64,000 nt of DNA. Origin: Algoriphagus machipongonensis (GTDB lineage Bacteria; Bacteroidota; Bacteroidia; Cytophagales; Cyclobacteriaceae). A program made the translations under genes and the position numbers. The notes under the pieces were generated by a model, which did no database searches, had not been told where the DNA came from, and worked only from the letters and a program-made list of their open reading frames with translations. Numbering within the stretch: the first letter of the stretch is position 1; every line of letters begins with the position of its first letter. The stretch spans positions 2,483,001 through 2,547,000 of the forward strand of contig NZ_CM001023.1 of assembly GCF_000166275.1 (NCBI RefSeq), in the 5' to 3' direction. Below are positions 9,541-19,900 of the stretch, in pieces.

Positions 9541-11187
9541 TTATACTTTGGGAGCACCTTTTAGTATATCCTTAGAGGAACCAGCTTTGAATTTTTCAAA
9601 ATTCTTGGTAAATGCCTCTGCAAGTTTCTGATTTTGATGATCATAGGCTTCAGGATCATCCCAAGTATCTCTTGGGTTTAAGACTTTACTAGGCACTCCA
9701 TCACAGGATTGGGGGACTTGAAACCCAAACTTTGGATGCTCTTTATATTCACATTGGTCTAGCTTTCCCTCTAATGCAGCTGTAATTGTTGCTCTGGTAT
9801 AGGCAAGTTTCATTCTAGAACCTACGCCATAAGGTCCTCCTGTCCATCCTGTATTAATTAACCATACGTTGACATCGTTTTCCTCCATTTTTTCGCCAAA
9901 CAGAGTCGCGTATTTTGTCGGATGTAAGGGAAGAAAAGCTGCCCCAAAACAGGCGGAAAAAGTCAGTTTAGGTTCAGTAATACCAATTTCTGTTCCGGCA
10001 ACTTTCGCAGTGTAGCCTGATATAAAGTGATACATCGCCTGGCTTTTATTCAGTTTAGAAATAGGAGGGATGACCCCAAATGCATCTGCTGTTAGGAAGA
10101 AAATGTTTTTGGGAATTCCTCCGATAGAAGGGACGATTGCATTTGGAATAAAATGGATTGGATAGGCTGTTCTGGTGTTTTCTGTTACTGATTTATTAGC
10201 AAAATCTACCTCGCGGCTGTCCTTCTTAAACCGTGTGTTTTCCACGATAGAGCCAAATTTTATGGCGTTCCAAATCTCAGGCTCTTTCTCTTCTTTTAAG
10301 TCTACCACTTTGGCATAGCATCCACCTTCAAAATTGAATACCCCTTGATCTGTCCAAGCATGTTCATCATCACCAATCAAGCTCCTATTTGGATCTGCTG
10401 ATAAAGTGGTTTTACCTGTCCCCGATAAACCAAAGAAAATTGCTGTATCACCATTCTTTCCGATGTTGGCCGAACAATGCATTGAAAGAATGTTTTTTTC
10501 CTCTGGCAATAGATAGTTAAGAACAGAGAAAATTCCTTTTTTCATTTCTCCAGCATAGGCTGTTCCACCAATGAGAATGGTTCTTTTACTCAGGTTTAGA
10601 ATAGCGAAATTTGCGTTGCTGGTACCATCTGTTGCTGGGTTTGCCTGAAACTCAGGAATGCAAATGATTTTGAAATCAGGCTCAAAGTCATTTAATTCTT
10701 GCTCATCAGGTCTTAAAAACATGTTATAACAAAACAGATTGTGCCAAGCCAAGCTGTTAAAGATTCTGATTTTTAGCCGATGATTTTTATCGGCTCCTGC
10801 ATAAGCATCTCTGATAAACAAGTCCTTGTCTTGCAGGAAGACTAACATTTTTTTCTCTAAAAGATCGAATTGATTGGAGTCAAAAGGGATATTGATATCT
10901 CCCCACCAAACAGTATCTTTTGTTTTTTCATCTTTGACGATGAACCGGTCCTTAGGCGATCTTCCTGTAAATTTTCCAGTATCAGCCATTAACGCACCTG
11001 TGGAAGTCAAATAACCTTCATTTCTTTTCAATGAATGCTCTACCAGAGCAGCTGGAGGTAAGTTATAGTAAACTTTACCTGTTGTTTTAAATTCCAGTGG
11101 TGGATCCTTCAATTTTGGGTTTTCCAGAAGGGAATTCAACATAAAGATTGGGTTTATATTCTGAAATAAATCTTCCCAAAAGTACAT
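9541..11187 (-). CDS. pckA: phosphoenolpyruvate carboxykinase (ATP)
   Basis: PckA converts oxaloacetate and ATP to phosphoenolpyruvate, CO2 and ADP, the entry step of gluconeogenesis. The P-loop GLSGTGKTT is at residues 253-261, followed by IGDDEHAW with the metal-binding Asp pair. FTGRSPKDRFIV carries the substrate-binding Arg and GGTAYAGEMKK the active-site Lys. The C-terminal adenine-binding part (NTGWTGGPYGVG, MKLAYTRA) is intact. At 548 residues it is slightly long; Met16 (position 11142) is an alternative start that fits the family N-terminus. It is followed by a strong terminator and divergent from a peptide transporter gene. Confidence 0.96.
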   Translation of the reverse strand: MYFWEDLFQNINPIFMLNSLLENPKLKDPPLEFKTTGKVYYNLPPAALVEHSLKRNEGYLTSTGALMADTGKFTGRSPKDRFIVKDEKTKDTVWWGDINIPFDSNQFDLLEKKMLVFLQDKDLFIRDAYAGADKNHRLKIRIFNSLAWHNLFCYNMFLRPDEQELNDFEPDFKIICIPEFQANPATDGTSNANFAILNLSKRTILIGGTAYAGEMKKGIFSVLNYLLPEEKNILSMHCSANIGKNGDTAIFFGLSGTGKTTLSADPNRSLIGDDEHAWTDQGVFNFEGGCYAKVVDLKEEKEPEIWNAIKFGSIVENTRFKKDSREVDFANKSVTENTRTAYPIHFIPNAIVPSIGGIPKNIFFLTADAFGVIPPISKLNKSQAMYHFISGYTAKVAGTEIGITEPKLTFSACFGAAFLPLHPTKYATLFGEKMEENDVNVWLINTGWTGGPYGVGSRMKLAYTRATITAALEGKLDQCEYKEHPKFGFQVPQSCDGVPSKVLNPRDTWDDPEAYDHQNQKLAEAFTKNFEKFKAGSSKDILKGAPKV

Positions 11188-11422
11188 AAATTGGATTAAT
11201 AAAAATCATAAAAAACGCTGTTTTTTGCCGATACAATCGGTTGCATAGTAAAAACAGAATAAAATTTTATAAGTAATAAAAATCTGTTTTTCAGTTAAAT
11301 GATTTTTAATAGAAGTTTCATTCAATATGGTTTTTTCAAACCGCTCACAAGATTAAAATTGGAATAAAGTGACAAAATCGGTTATCATTGTATTCTAGAT
11401 ATACACCCAAAAATATATTTCA

Positions 11423-12985
11423 TTGGAAAAACAACTTACTCCGGAATTTGATGGCCCTACAGTATTTGGTCATCCAAAGGGTCTGATGACCTTATTTTTT
11501 ACAGAAATGTGGGAGCGCTTTAGCTATTATGGCATGAGAGCTTTGCTCATTCTTTTCATGACAAAAACAATTGTGGATGGAGGTTTAGGTTTTGATGACA
11601 CCACATCCGGCGCAATTTATGGACTTTATACAATGGGCGTTTACTTGTTGGCACTACCTGGTGGTTGGCTTGCAGATCGTTTATTTGGTTTGAAAAAGTC
11701 AGTTTGGTACGGTGGTATTATCATTACCCTAGGTCACTTCATGATGGCAGTTCCCGGTGTGATAGCTTTATTGGAAGGAAACCATGCTCCTAAAACAGAA
11801 TTAAGCACCATTGATACCTCTACCTTCTTTTTAGGTTTGATTTTAATTGTAATTGGTACCGGTTTATTAAAGCCAAATATTAGCTCTATAGTAGGGCAGT
11901 TATACCCAAAAGGAAGTTCTAAAAGAGATGCTGGTTTTTCTATTTTCTATATGGGAATTAACCTTGGAGGTTTTATTGCACCGATTGCTTGCGGTACCTT
12001 GGCAACCTATGATATGCACTTAGGTTTTGGACTTGCGGGTTTTGGAATGCTATTAGGCTTATTTCAATATAAACTAACTGCCAAAAATATCGAAGGTTAT
12101 GGTGAACCACCTGTAGTGGAAACACCTTCCGAAATAGAAAGCCAGAAAAAGTTAAAGACCTCAGTAACCTGGATCTCTGTTGGATTGGTAGCATTAATTG
12201 CTGTTTTGTTTATGGGGGTTGTTCCAATAAATGTATCGGCAATAGCAAGTGCATCAGGAACGGTCATTGCATTAGTTGCCTTTGGATACCTTGGCTATGT
12301 CATTGCTTTTGGAGGTTTATCTAAATCAGATAAAAATAAAGTAGGAGTAATTGCCATTCTTTTTCTATTCTCTGCGATGTTCTGGTCTGGATTCGAACAA
12401 GCAGGTTCAACTTTGAATTTGTTTGGAGAGCGATTTACCGATAGAACAGTTTTAGGTTGGGAGATACCAGCTAGTTATTTCCAGTCCATTAACTCTTTAT
12501 TCATTATCATTTTTGCACCATTCTTTGGGGCACTTTGGGTATGGCTAGGAAGAAGAAATCTTGAGCCTAGCTCACCTCTTAAATTCACCTTTGGTCTACT
12601 TTTATTGGGATTAGGCTTTTTCGTGATGTACTTCGCAGCTAAAATTGCTGCCTCAGGCGATTTAGCGGCTCCTACATGGTTAATCTTTACTTATATGCTC
12701 CATACCTTCGGAGAATTGAGTTTGTCTCCTGTGGGCTTAAGTCTTGTTACAAAGCTTGCTCCAAATGGATACGGTGGACAAATGATGGGGATTTGGTTCC
12801 TTTCAGTTGCCCTGGGTAACCTGATTGCAGGATTAATTGCTGGTGAAGCAAGTGGTGGTACTGATGAAGCATTGGCAAGTATGCCTGATCAATATATGCT
12901 CATCGTTTACACCGTCGTTGGTTCGGCAGTTTTACTGTTCTTACTGAAGCCAGTTATCAGAAAGATGATGGGAGAAGTTCATTAA
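11423..12985 (+). CDS. proton-dependent oligopeptide transporter (POT/PTR family)
   Basis: POT carriers import di- and tripeptides with protons across the inner membrane. The start is a TTG giving MEKQLTPEF, because the family N-terminus HPKGLMTLFFTEMWERFSYY must be included and no ATG precedes it. The ExxERF motif (EMWERFSYYGMRALL) sits in the first transmembrane helix. The PTR2 signature region includes GLLKPNISSIVGQLY and FSIFYMGINLGG. About 12-14 hydrophobic helices are visible in 520 residues, usual for bacterial POT. A terminator follows. Confidence 0.93.
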   Translation: MEKQLTPEFDGPTVFGHPKGLMTLFFTEMWERFSYYGMRALLILFMTKTIVDGGLGFDDTTSGAIYGLYTMGVYLLALPGGWLADRLFGLKKSVWYGGIIITLGHFMMAVPGVIALLEGNHAPKTELSTIDTSTFFLGLILIVIGTGLLKPNISSIVGQLYPKGSSKRDAGFSIFYMGINLGGFIAPIACGTLATYDMHLGFGLAGFGMLLGLFQYKLTAKNIEGYGEPPVVETPSEIESQKKLKTSVTWISVGLVALIAVLFMGVVPINVSAIASASGTVIALVAFGYLGYVIAFGGLSKSDKNKVGVIAILFLFSAMFWSGFEQAGSTLNLFGERFTDRTVLGWEIPASYFQSINSLFIIIFAPFFGALWVWLGRRNLEPSSPLKFTFGLLLLGLGFFVMYFAAKIAASGDLAAPTWLIFTYMLHTFGELSLSPVGLSLVTKLAPNGYGGQMMGIWFLSVALGNLIAGLIAGEASGGTDEALASMPDQYMLIVYTVVGSAVLLFLLKPVIRKMMGEVH

Positions 12986-13023
12986 AGAAAAGTCAGTTTA
13001 TCTGAGAATTAGACCAAAAAATT

Positions 13024-13069
13024 CAGCCTTCGATTTATGATGAGAATCCATAATCGAAGGCTGTTTCTT
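13024..13069 (+). terminator. intrinsic terminator of the peptide transporter gene
   Basis: Arms CAGCCTTCGAT and ATCGAAGGCTG pair, with an extension through one bulged T, and are followed by a T-rich tract. It lies about 40 bases after the stop codon. Confidence 0.85.
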
Positions 13070-13149
13070 TTATTACAAGGTATGTTTTGCTAGCAATCTA
13101 TCTTGTGTTCGATATGAAATGGACCAAGTGTTTTAATATAGTCTAACAA

Positions 13150-14580
13150 TTATTTTTCCTGTTGTTCTTTTTCACTAACCCATGCTTTAATATCAGCCAA
13201 CATACTGTCTATCTTTTCACGGTCCAGGAGCTTTCCGTTGAGTATTAGGCTTTGAATTGTAAGGGTAGCTTCTATATTTTCCAAAGGGTTGGAATTTAGA
13301 AGTAACAAATTGGCTTTTTTACCTTGCTCAATTGAGCCATACTGCTCATCCATTCCAAAATATTCAGGACCATTGATGATGGAAGCCTCTAATGCCTCTC
13401 TTGGCGTCAAGCCATATTTTACTAGTTTTTGAAGCTCAAAATGAATAGCTAAGCCTGGAAAATCATAAGTGTTTAGATATCCTGCATCCGTTCCTGCATA
13501 GATTTTCATTCCCGACTCTTTTACCAAAGGAATTAAATTAGCCACCCTTTCAAAATTGTCTTTTCTAGCTTGTTTGTCTTCAGGACTTTCATTTGCCATC
13601 CGATTTATTCTCCATTGATAGCTTTCCTTTAGCTTGGGGCCTAGGTAATTTAGAATCGTGTCCTCTTTAAAATTATCTTCTTCCAGATATGCAATGTTGG
13701 AGCTAATCAAAAGGGTTGGAACTACTCCAGTTCCCTGCGCTGCCAATAACCTGAACTTCTCCAAAGCAAGTGAGTCGTCTCGAGTCTCTCTTTGTAATTT
13801 TGTAGCATCTTGTCCACTCATTGTTCCACTTCCAAGCCCTAAACTTATTTCTTCCTCAAAGGGAGTTGTCATCCGCATAAGATAGGAGAGGTGTTCCACA
13901 GTTTTTTGTCCTGCTTTAGAAACCTGATCTATCGTCAATGCAGCTGGGATATGTCCTGAAACGCTCCAGCCTCTCTCGTGGGCTCTTTTTACTGCTTCCA
14001 GAAATAGCTCAGGTTTTAAGGTATTGTCGGTGATTTTAATAAAATCAACTTTCAGCTTTTCTAATGAATCAAGTGCTAATTTGAGCTCTTCCTCTGTACC
14101 GATTTCCAGATCTCCTGGCCAAATTGAATTGATACCTTCCAGTTTTGGGCCTGAAGTTAAAATCTTAGGACCAAGCCTTTTCCCTTGATTAATTTCGTCT
14201 CTCCACTTCAAGACTTCCAGGCTAATATCACCTGCAGCGTCTCTGACTGTAGTAACTCCAAAGCTTAAATAAAGCGGAAGAAGTTGTTCATTTTCATCGA
14301 CATATTCTGCTCCACCAAAGTGTACATGACTATCCCAGAGTCCCGGTAATAGGAATTTTCCTTGGCCATTGACTCTTTCTATGCCTTGGTAATTTTCTGC
14401 CTTCTCTTGCGCCAAGACTTGAAAAATGGTATCAGCTTGTATCAATACAGCTTGGTTTGGGATAACCTCACCATTCTTTACATCCACAATGTTGACTTGA
14501 TCAATAATAAGATCAACTTCAGTTTTACTTTGACAAGAAAATAGAATAGAAGCAGCTAAAATGGTTTTTAAGTACTTCAT
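13150..14580 (-). CDS. amidohydrolase family lipoprotein
   Basis: A lipobox (AASILFSCQSK, Cys near residue 16) marks a lipoprotein, so the enzyme probably works in the periplasm. The metal-dependent hydrolase fold is visible from SHVHFGG (the HxH metal pair) through SGHIP, TVEHLSYL and YAGTDAGY, which supply further metal-binding His and Asp residues. The C-terminal beta-sandwich returns at GSIEQGKKANLLLLNSNPL. Length (476) is typical of imidazolonepropionase- or prolidase-like amidohydrolases of Bacteroidota, whose substrates are mostly unknown. It is 1 base downstream of a TetR gene in the same direction. Confidence 0.9.
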   Translation of the reverse strand: MKYLKTILAASILFSCQSKTEVDLIIDQVNIVDVKNGEVIPNQAVLIQADTIFQVLAQEKAENYQGIERVNGQGKFLLPGLWDSHVHFGGAEYVDENEQLLPLYLSFGVTTVRDAAGDISLEVLKWRDEINQGKRLGPKILTSGPKLEGINSIWPGDLEIGTEEELKLALDSLEKLKVDFIKITDNTLKPELFLEAVKRAHERGWSVSGHIPAALTIDQVSKAGQKTVEHLSYLMRMTTPFEEEISLGLGSGTMSGQDATKLQRETRDDSLALEKFRLLAAQGTGVVPTLLISSNIAYLEEDNFKEDTILNYLGPKLKESYQWRINRMANESPEDKQARKDNFERVANLIPLVKESGMKIYAGTDAGYLNTYDFPGLAIHFELQKLVKYGLTPREALEASIINGPEYFGMDEQYGSIEQGKKANLLLLNSNPLENIEATLTIQSLILNGKLLDREKIDSMLADIKAWVSEKEQQEK

Positions 14581-14581
14581 G

Positions 14582-15280
14582 TTAAAAGAGGGAGCCTTGT
14601 ACGGTACTAGGTTTCACTGCCTGAATAGTACCTTTTAGCATGTCTTGCAATAATTTAAGAAATCCTGGTTGCCAATTAGATGGTGTTATTTTGATTTCTT
14701 TTCCTTCGTAATCAATTGGTCCCATCATTTTCTCATAACCAATGATCATACTCCAAATAGTATAGAAAGTGATCTCTGGCTGAAGTTCAGGCCGAATGCT
14801 ACCGTCTTTAATTCCTTGGCTGATCATCATAACACCCAGTTTTGCAGGTTCGTGATGTATCTCTAAAAGTTTTTGAAAATGGTCTGAAGCAAGAGTTTTT
14901 GGGTCTATTTGTTCTCGTGTTTCCGGATTGTTATACTTTTTCATTAGATCCAAAAAGTTCAAAATGGAGTCATAATAGACCTGGTTTTCTTTTGCAAAAG
15001 CTGGTATTCTAACTACCAGTTCGCTGATCATTTCAAGACCATTTTTCCCTTTACTTCTGTATACATCTCTAAACTCATCTTTAAACTGGTCAAAGGCTTT
15101 TTTAGTCAAGGCCATGAAAAGGTCTTCTTTATTCTTATAATAAAAATATGTCAGGCCTTTACTGATACCAGCCGTTTTAGCCACATCTTCCATTCGTGTT
15201 GCTACAAATCCTTTACTCGTAAAAAGTGAAACTGCAGCATCTAAAATGAGTTTTTCTTTGTTCGTTTTTTCTGAGGGCAT
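14582..15280 (-). CDS. TetR/AcrR family transcriptional regulator
   Basis: The N-terminal helix-turn-helix shows the usual TetR pattern: ILDAAVSLFTSKGFVATRMEDVA, then AGISKGLTYFYYKNKEDLF (residues about 12-57), which binds operator DNA. The C-terminal ~170 residues form the ligand-binding and dimer part and are not assignable to a ligand. The gene is immediately upstream of the lipoprotein amidohydrolase and shares its transcript, so the two are probably autoregulated together. A TATCTTTG -7 box lies about 30 bases upstream of the ATG. Length 232 is normal to slightly long. Confidence 0.92.
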   Translation of the reverse strand: MPSEKTNKEKLILDAAVSLFTSKGFVATRMEDVAKTAGISKGLTYFYYKNKEDLFMALTKKAFDQFKDEFRDVYRSKGKNGLEMISELVVRIPAFAKENQVYYDSILNFLDLMKKYNNPETREQIDPKTLASDHFQKLLEIHHEPAKLGVMMISQGIKDGSIRPELQPEITFYTIWSMIIGYEKMMGPIDYEGKEIKITPSNWQPGFLKLLQDMLKGTIQAVKPSTVQGSLF

Positions 15281-15311
15281 TGCTATTCTGTATAGAGTTC
15301 GTTTACTAGAT

Positions 15312-15319
15312 CAAAGATA
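15312..15319 (-). promoter_or_regulatory. -7 promoter box of the TetR-amidohydrolase operon
   Basis: The minus strand reads TATCTTTG, an exact TAnnTTTG match, about 32 bases upstream of the regulator start codon. A -33 TTTG at standard spacing is not evident. Confidence 0.45.
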
Positions 15320-15376
15320 TTAAACTATAGTCAAAAATCTATTTTACCTTTGAATAAAGAAATAGTAAAAGCAAAG

Positions 15377-15409
15377 AAAAAGGCCTTTAAATTTGATTAA
15401 AGGCCTTTT
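15377..15409 (-). terminator. intrinsic terminator of tyrS
   Basis: A 13-bp stem (AAAAGGCCTTTAA with TTAAAGGCCTTTT) closes a six-base loop about 20 bases downstream of the tyrS stop. T-rich sequence follows on both strands. Confidence 0.88.
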
Positions 15410-15430
15410 ATTTAATTGAATTTAAGTCAA

Positions 15431-16723
15431 TTACTTTATCTCTACTATATAATAATTTTTCTTTCCTCTTTGAATCAAAAGGTATTTCCCTTGAAGTAAA
15501 GAGCAGGAAAGAGCTGCATTTGGATCAGTAAGTTTTTCTTTATTGATACTTACTCCACCCCCTTGGATCATTTTTCTTGCTTCACCTTTTGATTTGAAGA
15601 TCACTCCTTGAGTTGCCTCTCCAAATAAATCAAGAGTGGATTCAAATCCAGCAAATTCATCCTTAGAGAGTTGTACCTGAGGAACCCCATCAAATACCTG
15701 AAGGAATGTTCTCTCATCCAAAGAAGCCAAATCTTCGGTAGATGATTTGCCAAAAAGTATTTCTGAAGCTTTGATAGCCATGTCTAACTCTTCTTGACCA
15801 TGAACCATCACGGTAACATTTTTTGCAATCTCTTTCTGCAAAGCTCTTTGATGGGGTGCTTCTGCATGAGCTGCCTCCAAGCTTTCAATTGTTTGTTGGT
15901 CTAGAGTGGTAAAGATTCGGATATATTTTGAGGCATCTTCATCCGAAACGTTTAACCAAAACTGGTAGAAAGCATAAGGAGAAGTTTTTTCTGGATCAAG
16001 CCAAACAGAGCCACCCTCAGTTTTACCAAATTTGGAACCATCAGCTTTTGTAATCAAAGGAACGGTCAAAGCAAAAGCACTTCCTCCGCCCATTCTTCTA
16101 ATCAATTCTGTTCCTGTGACAATATTTCCCCATTGGTCAGAACCACCCAGTTGAATCGTACAGTTTTCGTTTTTCCAAAGATGATAGAAATCATAGCCTT
16201 GGATCAACTGATAACTGAATTCCGTAAATGATAAGCCATTTCCGTCTTCCAATCTTCTTTTCACAGAATCTTTGGCCATCATATAATTGACGGTAATGTG
16301 CTTTCCTACATCTCTTATAAATTCCAAAAAGCTAAACTCAGACATCCAGTCGTAATTGTTTACCAATTCCGCTTTGTTGTTAGTCTCTCCAGAAAAATCA
16401 AGAAACTTAGAGAGCTGGTTCTGAATACATGAAACATTATGATCAAGCGTTTCTTTATTCAAAAGATTTCTCTCTGCAGATTTAAAAGAAGGGTCACCGA
16501 TCATTCCCGTAGCACCACCGACTAAAGCGAATGGTTTATGACCTGCTCTTTGGAAATGCAATAATGTCATCACCCCAACAAGGTGACCTATATGTAATGA
16601 ATCTGCTGTTGGGTCAAATCCCAAATAGGCAGAAGCCACTCCTTTGGACAAGTGTTCTTCTAATTCGGGAGTCATATCCTGAAGCATCCCCCTCCAGCGC
16701 AATTCTTCAATAAATGAATTCAT
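15431..16723 (-). CDS. tyrS: tyrosyl-tRNA synthetase
   Basis: TyrS charges tRNA-Tyr with tyrosine. The class I HIGH motif appears as HIGHLVG, preceded by [11 protein letters not shown]. The KMSKS loop appears as KFGKTEGGS, and the tyrosine pocket as [11 protein letters not shown]. The C-terminal S4-like RNA-binding domain ([20 protein letters not shown]) is complete. A longer frame reaches 16777, but an exact TATATTTG -7 box at 16751-16758 lies inside it. The ATG at 16723 ([10 protein letters not shown]) is therefore chosen, giving 430 residues, the family's usual length. Monocistronic with its own terminator. Confidence 0.95.
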   Translation of the reverse strand: MNSFIEELRWRGMLQDMTPELEEHLSKGVASAYLGFDPTADSLHIGHLVGVMTLLHFQRAGHKPFALVGGATGMIGDPSFKSAERNLLNKETLDHNVSCIQNQLSKFLDFSGETNNKAELVNNYDWMSEFSFLEFIRDVGKHITVNYMMAKDSVKRRLEDGNGLSFTEFSYQLIQGYDFYHLWKNENCTIQLGGSDQWGNIVTGTELIRRMGGGSAFALTVPLITKADGSKFGKTEGGSVWLDPEKTSPYAFYQFWLNVSDEDASKYIRIFTTLDQQTIESLEAAHAEAPHQRALQKEIAKNVTVMVHGQEELDMAIKASEILFGKSSTEDLASLDERTFLQVFDGVPQVQLSKDEFAGFESTLDLFGEATQGVIFKSKGEARKMIQGGGVSINKEKLTDPNAALSCSLLQGKYLLIQRGKKNYYIVEIK

Positions 16724-16750
16724 CTGAGTCTTTGTGATTTTTTTGAGTGG

Positions 16751-16758
16751 CAAATATA
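16751..16758 (-). promoter_or_regulatory. -7 promoter box of tyrS
   Basis: The minus strand reads TATATTTG, an exact TAnnTTTG box, 28 bases upstream of the chosen ATG at 16723. It rules out the longer start at 16777. Confidence 0.55.
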
Positions 16759-16912
16759 GCCTTCCTGATTGTAGCATGGAAGAAATGGAGAATTGATTCT
16801 GGTGAATTTGAAAGAAAATTGCTTCATGGAATAGCTATTAATCAGGATTCAGCTTTTTAGACTCAGTTTAAGCTTCTTTTTTTAATTACTTTAGCAATAA
16901 AAATCCCTATAT

Positions 16913-19900
16913 ATGAAATCATTTCTTTACTCTTTAACCATATGCTTGGTTCTACTTGTTGGGAATATTGCTTTTGCTCAGTCTCCTCCCAAATGGATGA
17001 GATATCCAGCAATATCTCCTGACGGATCTCTAATCGCTTTTACGTTTAAAGGAGATTTATTTCTAGTTTCCAGTACGGGTGGAGATGCCAAACAACTTAC
17101 TTTTCATGAAGCTCATGATTATAAGCCTGTATGGAGCAAGGATGGAGAGCAACTGGCTTTTGCTTCTGATAGGTATGGAAACTTTGATGTTTTTATCATG
17201 AGTGCTCAGGGAGGTCCGGCTACCAGACTTACATTTCATTCCAATGATGAGCAACCATTTGACTTTAGTGCAGATAATCAAAATGTGATTTTTGGGGCCA
17301 CTAGAATGGATATCGCTGAACATAGACAATACCCAACAGGCTCTCAACCTGAACTCTACCAGGTTCCTAAGAAATCAGGACGGGTAGATCAAATTTGGAC
17401 TATTCCTGCCGAATATGTGCAAACAAGTCAGGATGGAACCAAAATGATATATCACGATAAAAAAGGTGGAGAAAATGAGTGGAGAAAGCATCACGAATCT
17501 GGAATAGCTAGGGATATTTGGCTTTATGATGCCGAGGAAGGATCCCATAGCATGTTGACAGATTATTATGGAGAGGATCGAAATCCTGTATTCTCACCTG
17601 ACGAAAGCGAAATCTATTATTTAAGTGAGGCGAATGGAAGCTTTAATGTGTTTGCAATGCCTTTAAACAATCCTAAGCAAAGTTTGGCCTTAACTAGCTT
17701 GACAGATTTTCCTGTTCGCTTTTTGACAATTTCTCAGGATGGCTTAATGAGTTTTGGATATGATGGAGAGCTTTACACGTTAAGAAAAGGAGAAAGCCCA
17801 AAAAAGTTAGAAGTACGTATTAAAACTCAAGCAGTCAGTAATTCAGATTCTTATATTGCCATCAATGGCGGTGTGCGTGAAATGGTGATTTCGCCAAATG
17901 GAAAGGAAATCGCATTAATAGCAAGGGGTGAGGTTTTTGTTACTTCTGTAGATGGTTCAATGACCAAAAGAATCACTAATACACCAGAGCAGGAGCGTTT
18001 CTTGGATTTTTCACCTGATGGTAAATCACTTGTTTATTCTAGTGAAAGAGATGGGAAATGGAGCATCTATTCCTCTTCTAAAATAAGATCTGAGGAGCCT
18101 TATTTCTTTGCTTCTACATTAATTGAAGAAAAGGTTTTGGTGTCCAAAGAAGTAGATGTTTACGAACCAGATTATTCTCCAGATGGCAAAAAACTGGCTT
18201 ATGTGGAAGATCGCCGAACGCTTAAGGTTATGGATTTGGAAAGCCAAGAATCCGTGACATTAATGACCCCTGATGAGCTTTTCCATATGAGAGATGGAGA
18301 TCAATATTTTACTTGGTCACCGGATAGTAAATGGCTTTTGGCCACATATAACCCTACCATGGTTAATTCTGAGGTGGTTTTATTGGATGCTACTGGCAAG
18401 GAACCTAAGAAAAACCTTACGAAAAGTGGGTATGGGGATAGCCAGCCTGTTTGGGTCAATGAGGGGAAACAAATGTTGTGGTTTTCTAACCGTGATGGTA
18501 TGAGAAGCTATGCTACCTCCGGAAGAAGCCAAAATGATGTCTATTCTTTATTTTTTGACAAAGAGTCCTGGGATAAATTCAATTTGTCAAAGGAAGATTT
18601 TGACTTAATGAAGGAGATAGAGAAGTCCAAAAAATCAGATACGGATAAGAAAAATAAAGAGGGGAAAGATGAGGAGAAAAAAGAAGTTGAGCCAATTGAA
18701 TTTGATTGGGATGGATTAGAAGAAAGAAAGGCGAGACTTACAATTCATTCTTCAACTTTAGGCGATGCGGTTCTTTCTAAGGACGGAGAGAAATTGTTTT
18801 ACCTGACAAGTTTTGAAAAAGGGATGAATCTTTGGAGTACAAATTTAAGAACCAAAGAAACCAAACAAGAGATAGCATTGAATTCAAGCTATGGGAGTTT
18901 GGTTTGGGACAAGGATCAGAAAAATTTGTTTTTGCTTTCCAATGGCAGTATTTCCAAGATTAATCCTGAAAGCATGAAAAAGGAATCTGTTAAGATTTCT
19001 GGTGAGATGACTTATGATGCTGAAGAGGAAAGAAATTATATGTTCGAGCATATTTGGTTGAGGACTAAAGGCATTTTTTATACTCCAGATATGCATGGTG
19101 TAGACTGGGAAGCGGCAAAAGTAGCTTATGAGAAGTACTTGCCTAGTATCGGAAATAGCTATGAGTTTGCAGAAATGATTTCTGAAATGATAGGAGAATT
19201 AAATGTTTCCCATGCAGGTGCCAGATTCTCTAAGAGTATCCCGATGGCGGATGAAACAGCTTCTTTAGGAGTATTTTGGGACTATGGTTTTGCTGAGGAT
19301 GGTCTTAAGATTAAAGAAATAATCAAAGGAGGGCCGCTTGATAAGGCGGATTTGGATATTAAAGAAGGTATGGTAATTCAGAAAATTGATGGAGAGTTGA
19401 TTTCTGCCCAAATAGACTTTGCAAAGTTACTTAATAGGAAAGCAGACAAGTTGACTTTGTTGGAGGTCCTAGATCCAAGTAATGGGGAAACGCAACAAGT
19501 GACAATAAAGCCTATCTCATTAAGAGAGGAAAATCAGTTACTCTATAAAAGATGGGTAAAAACAAACCAAGAGGAAGTGACCAAGTTGAGTGATGGAAAA
19601 CTTGGCTATGTTCATATCCCAGGAATGAGTGATGGCCCATATAGAAATGTTTATGAAGAAATGATGGGTAAATTTCATGACACGGAAGGAGTCATCGTAG
19701 ATACCAGGTTTAATGGAGGAGGAGATTTGGTTGCTGATTTGGCAATGTTCTTTACCGGTGAGAAGTTTCTAACCTATGCGACGGAAGCCAAAGAGGTGGG
19801 TTATGAACCTACTGCAAGATGGACTAAGCCAACCTTAGCGATGTTCAATGAGGCTAATTATTCTGATGGACATTGTTTTGCCTGTGGTTATACAGATTTA

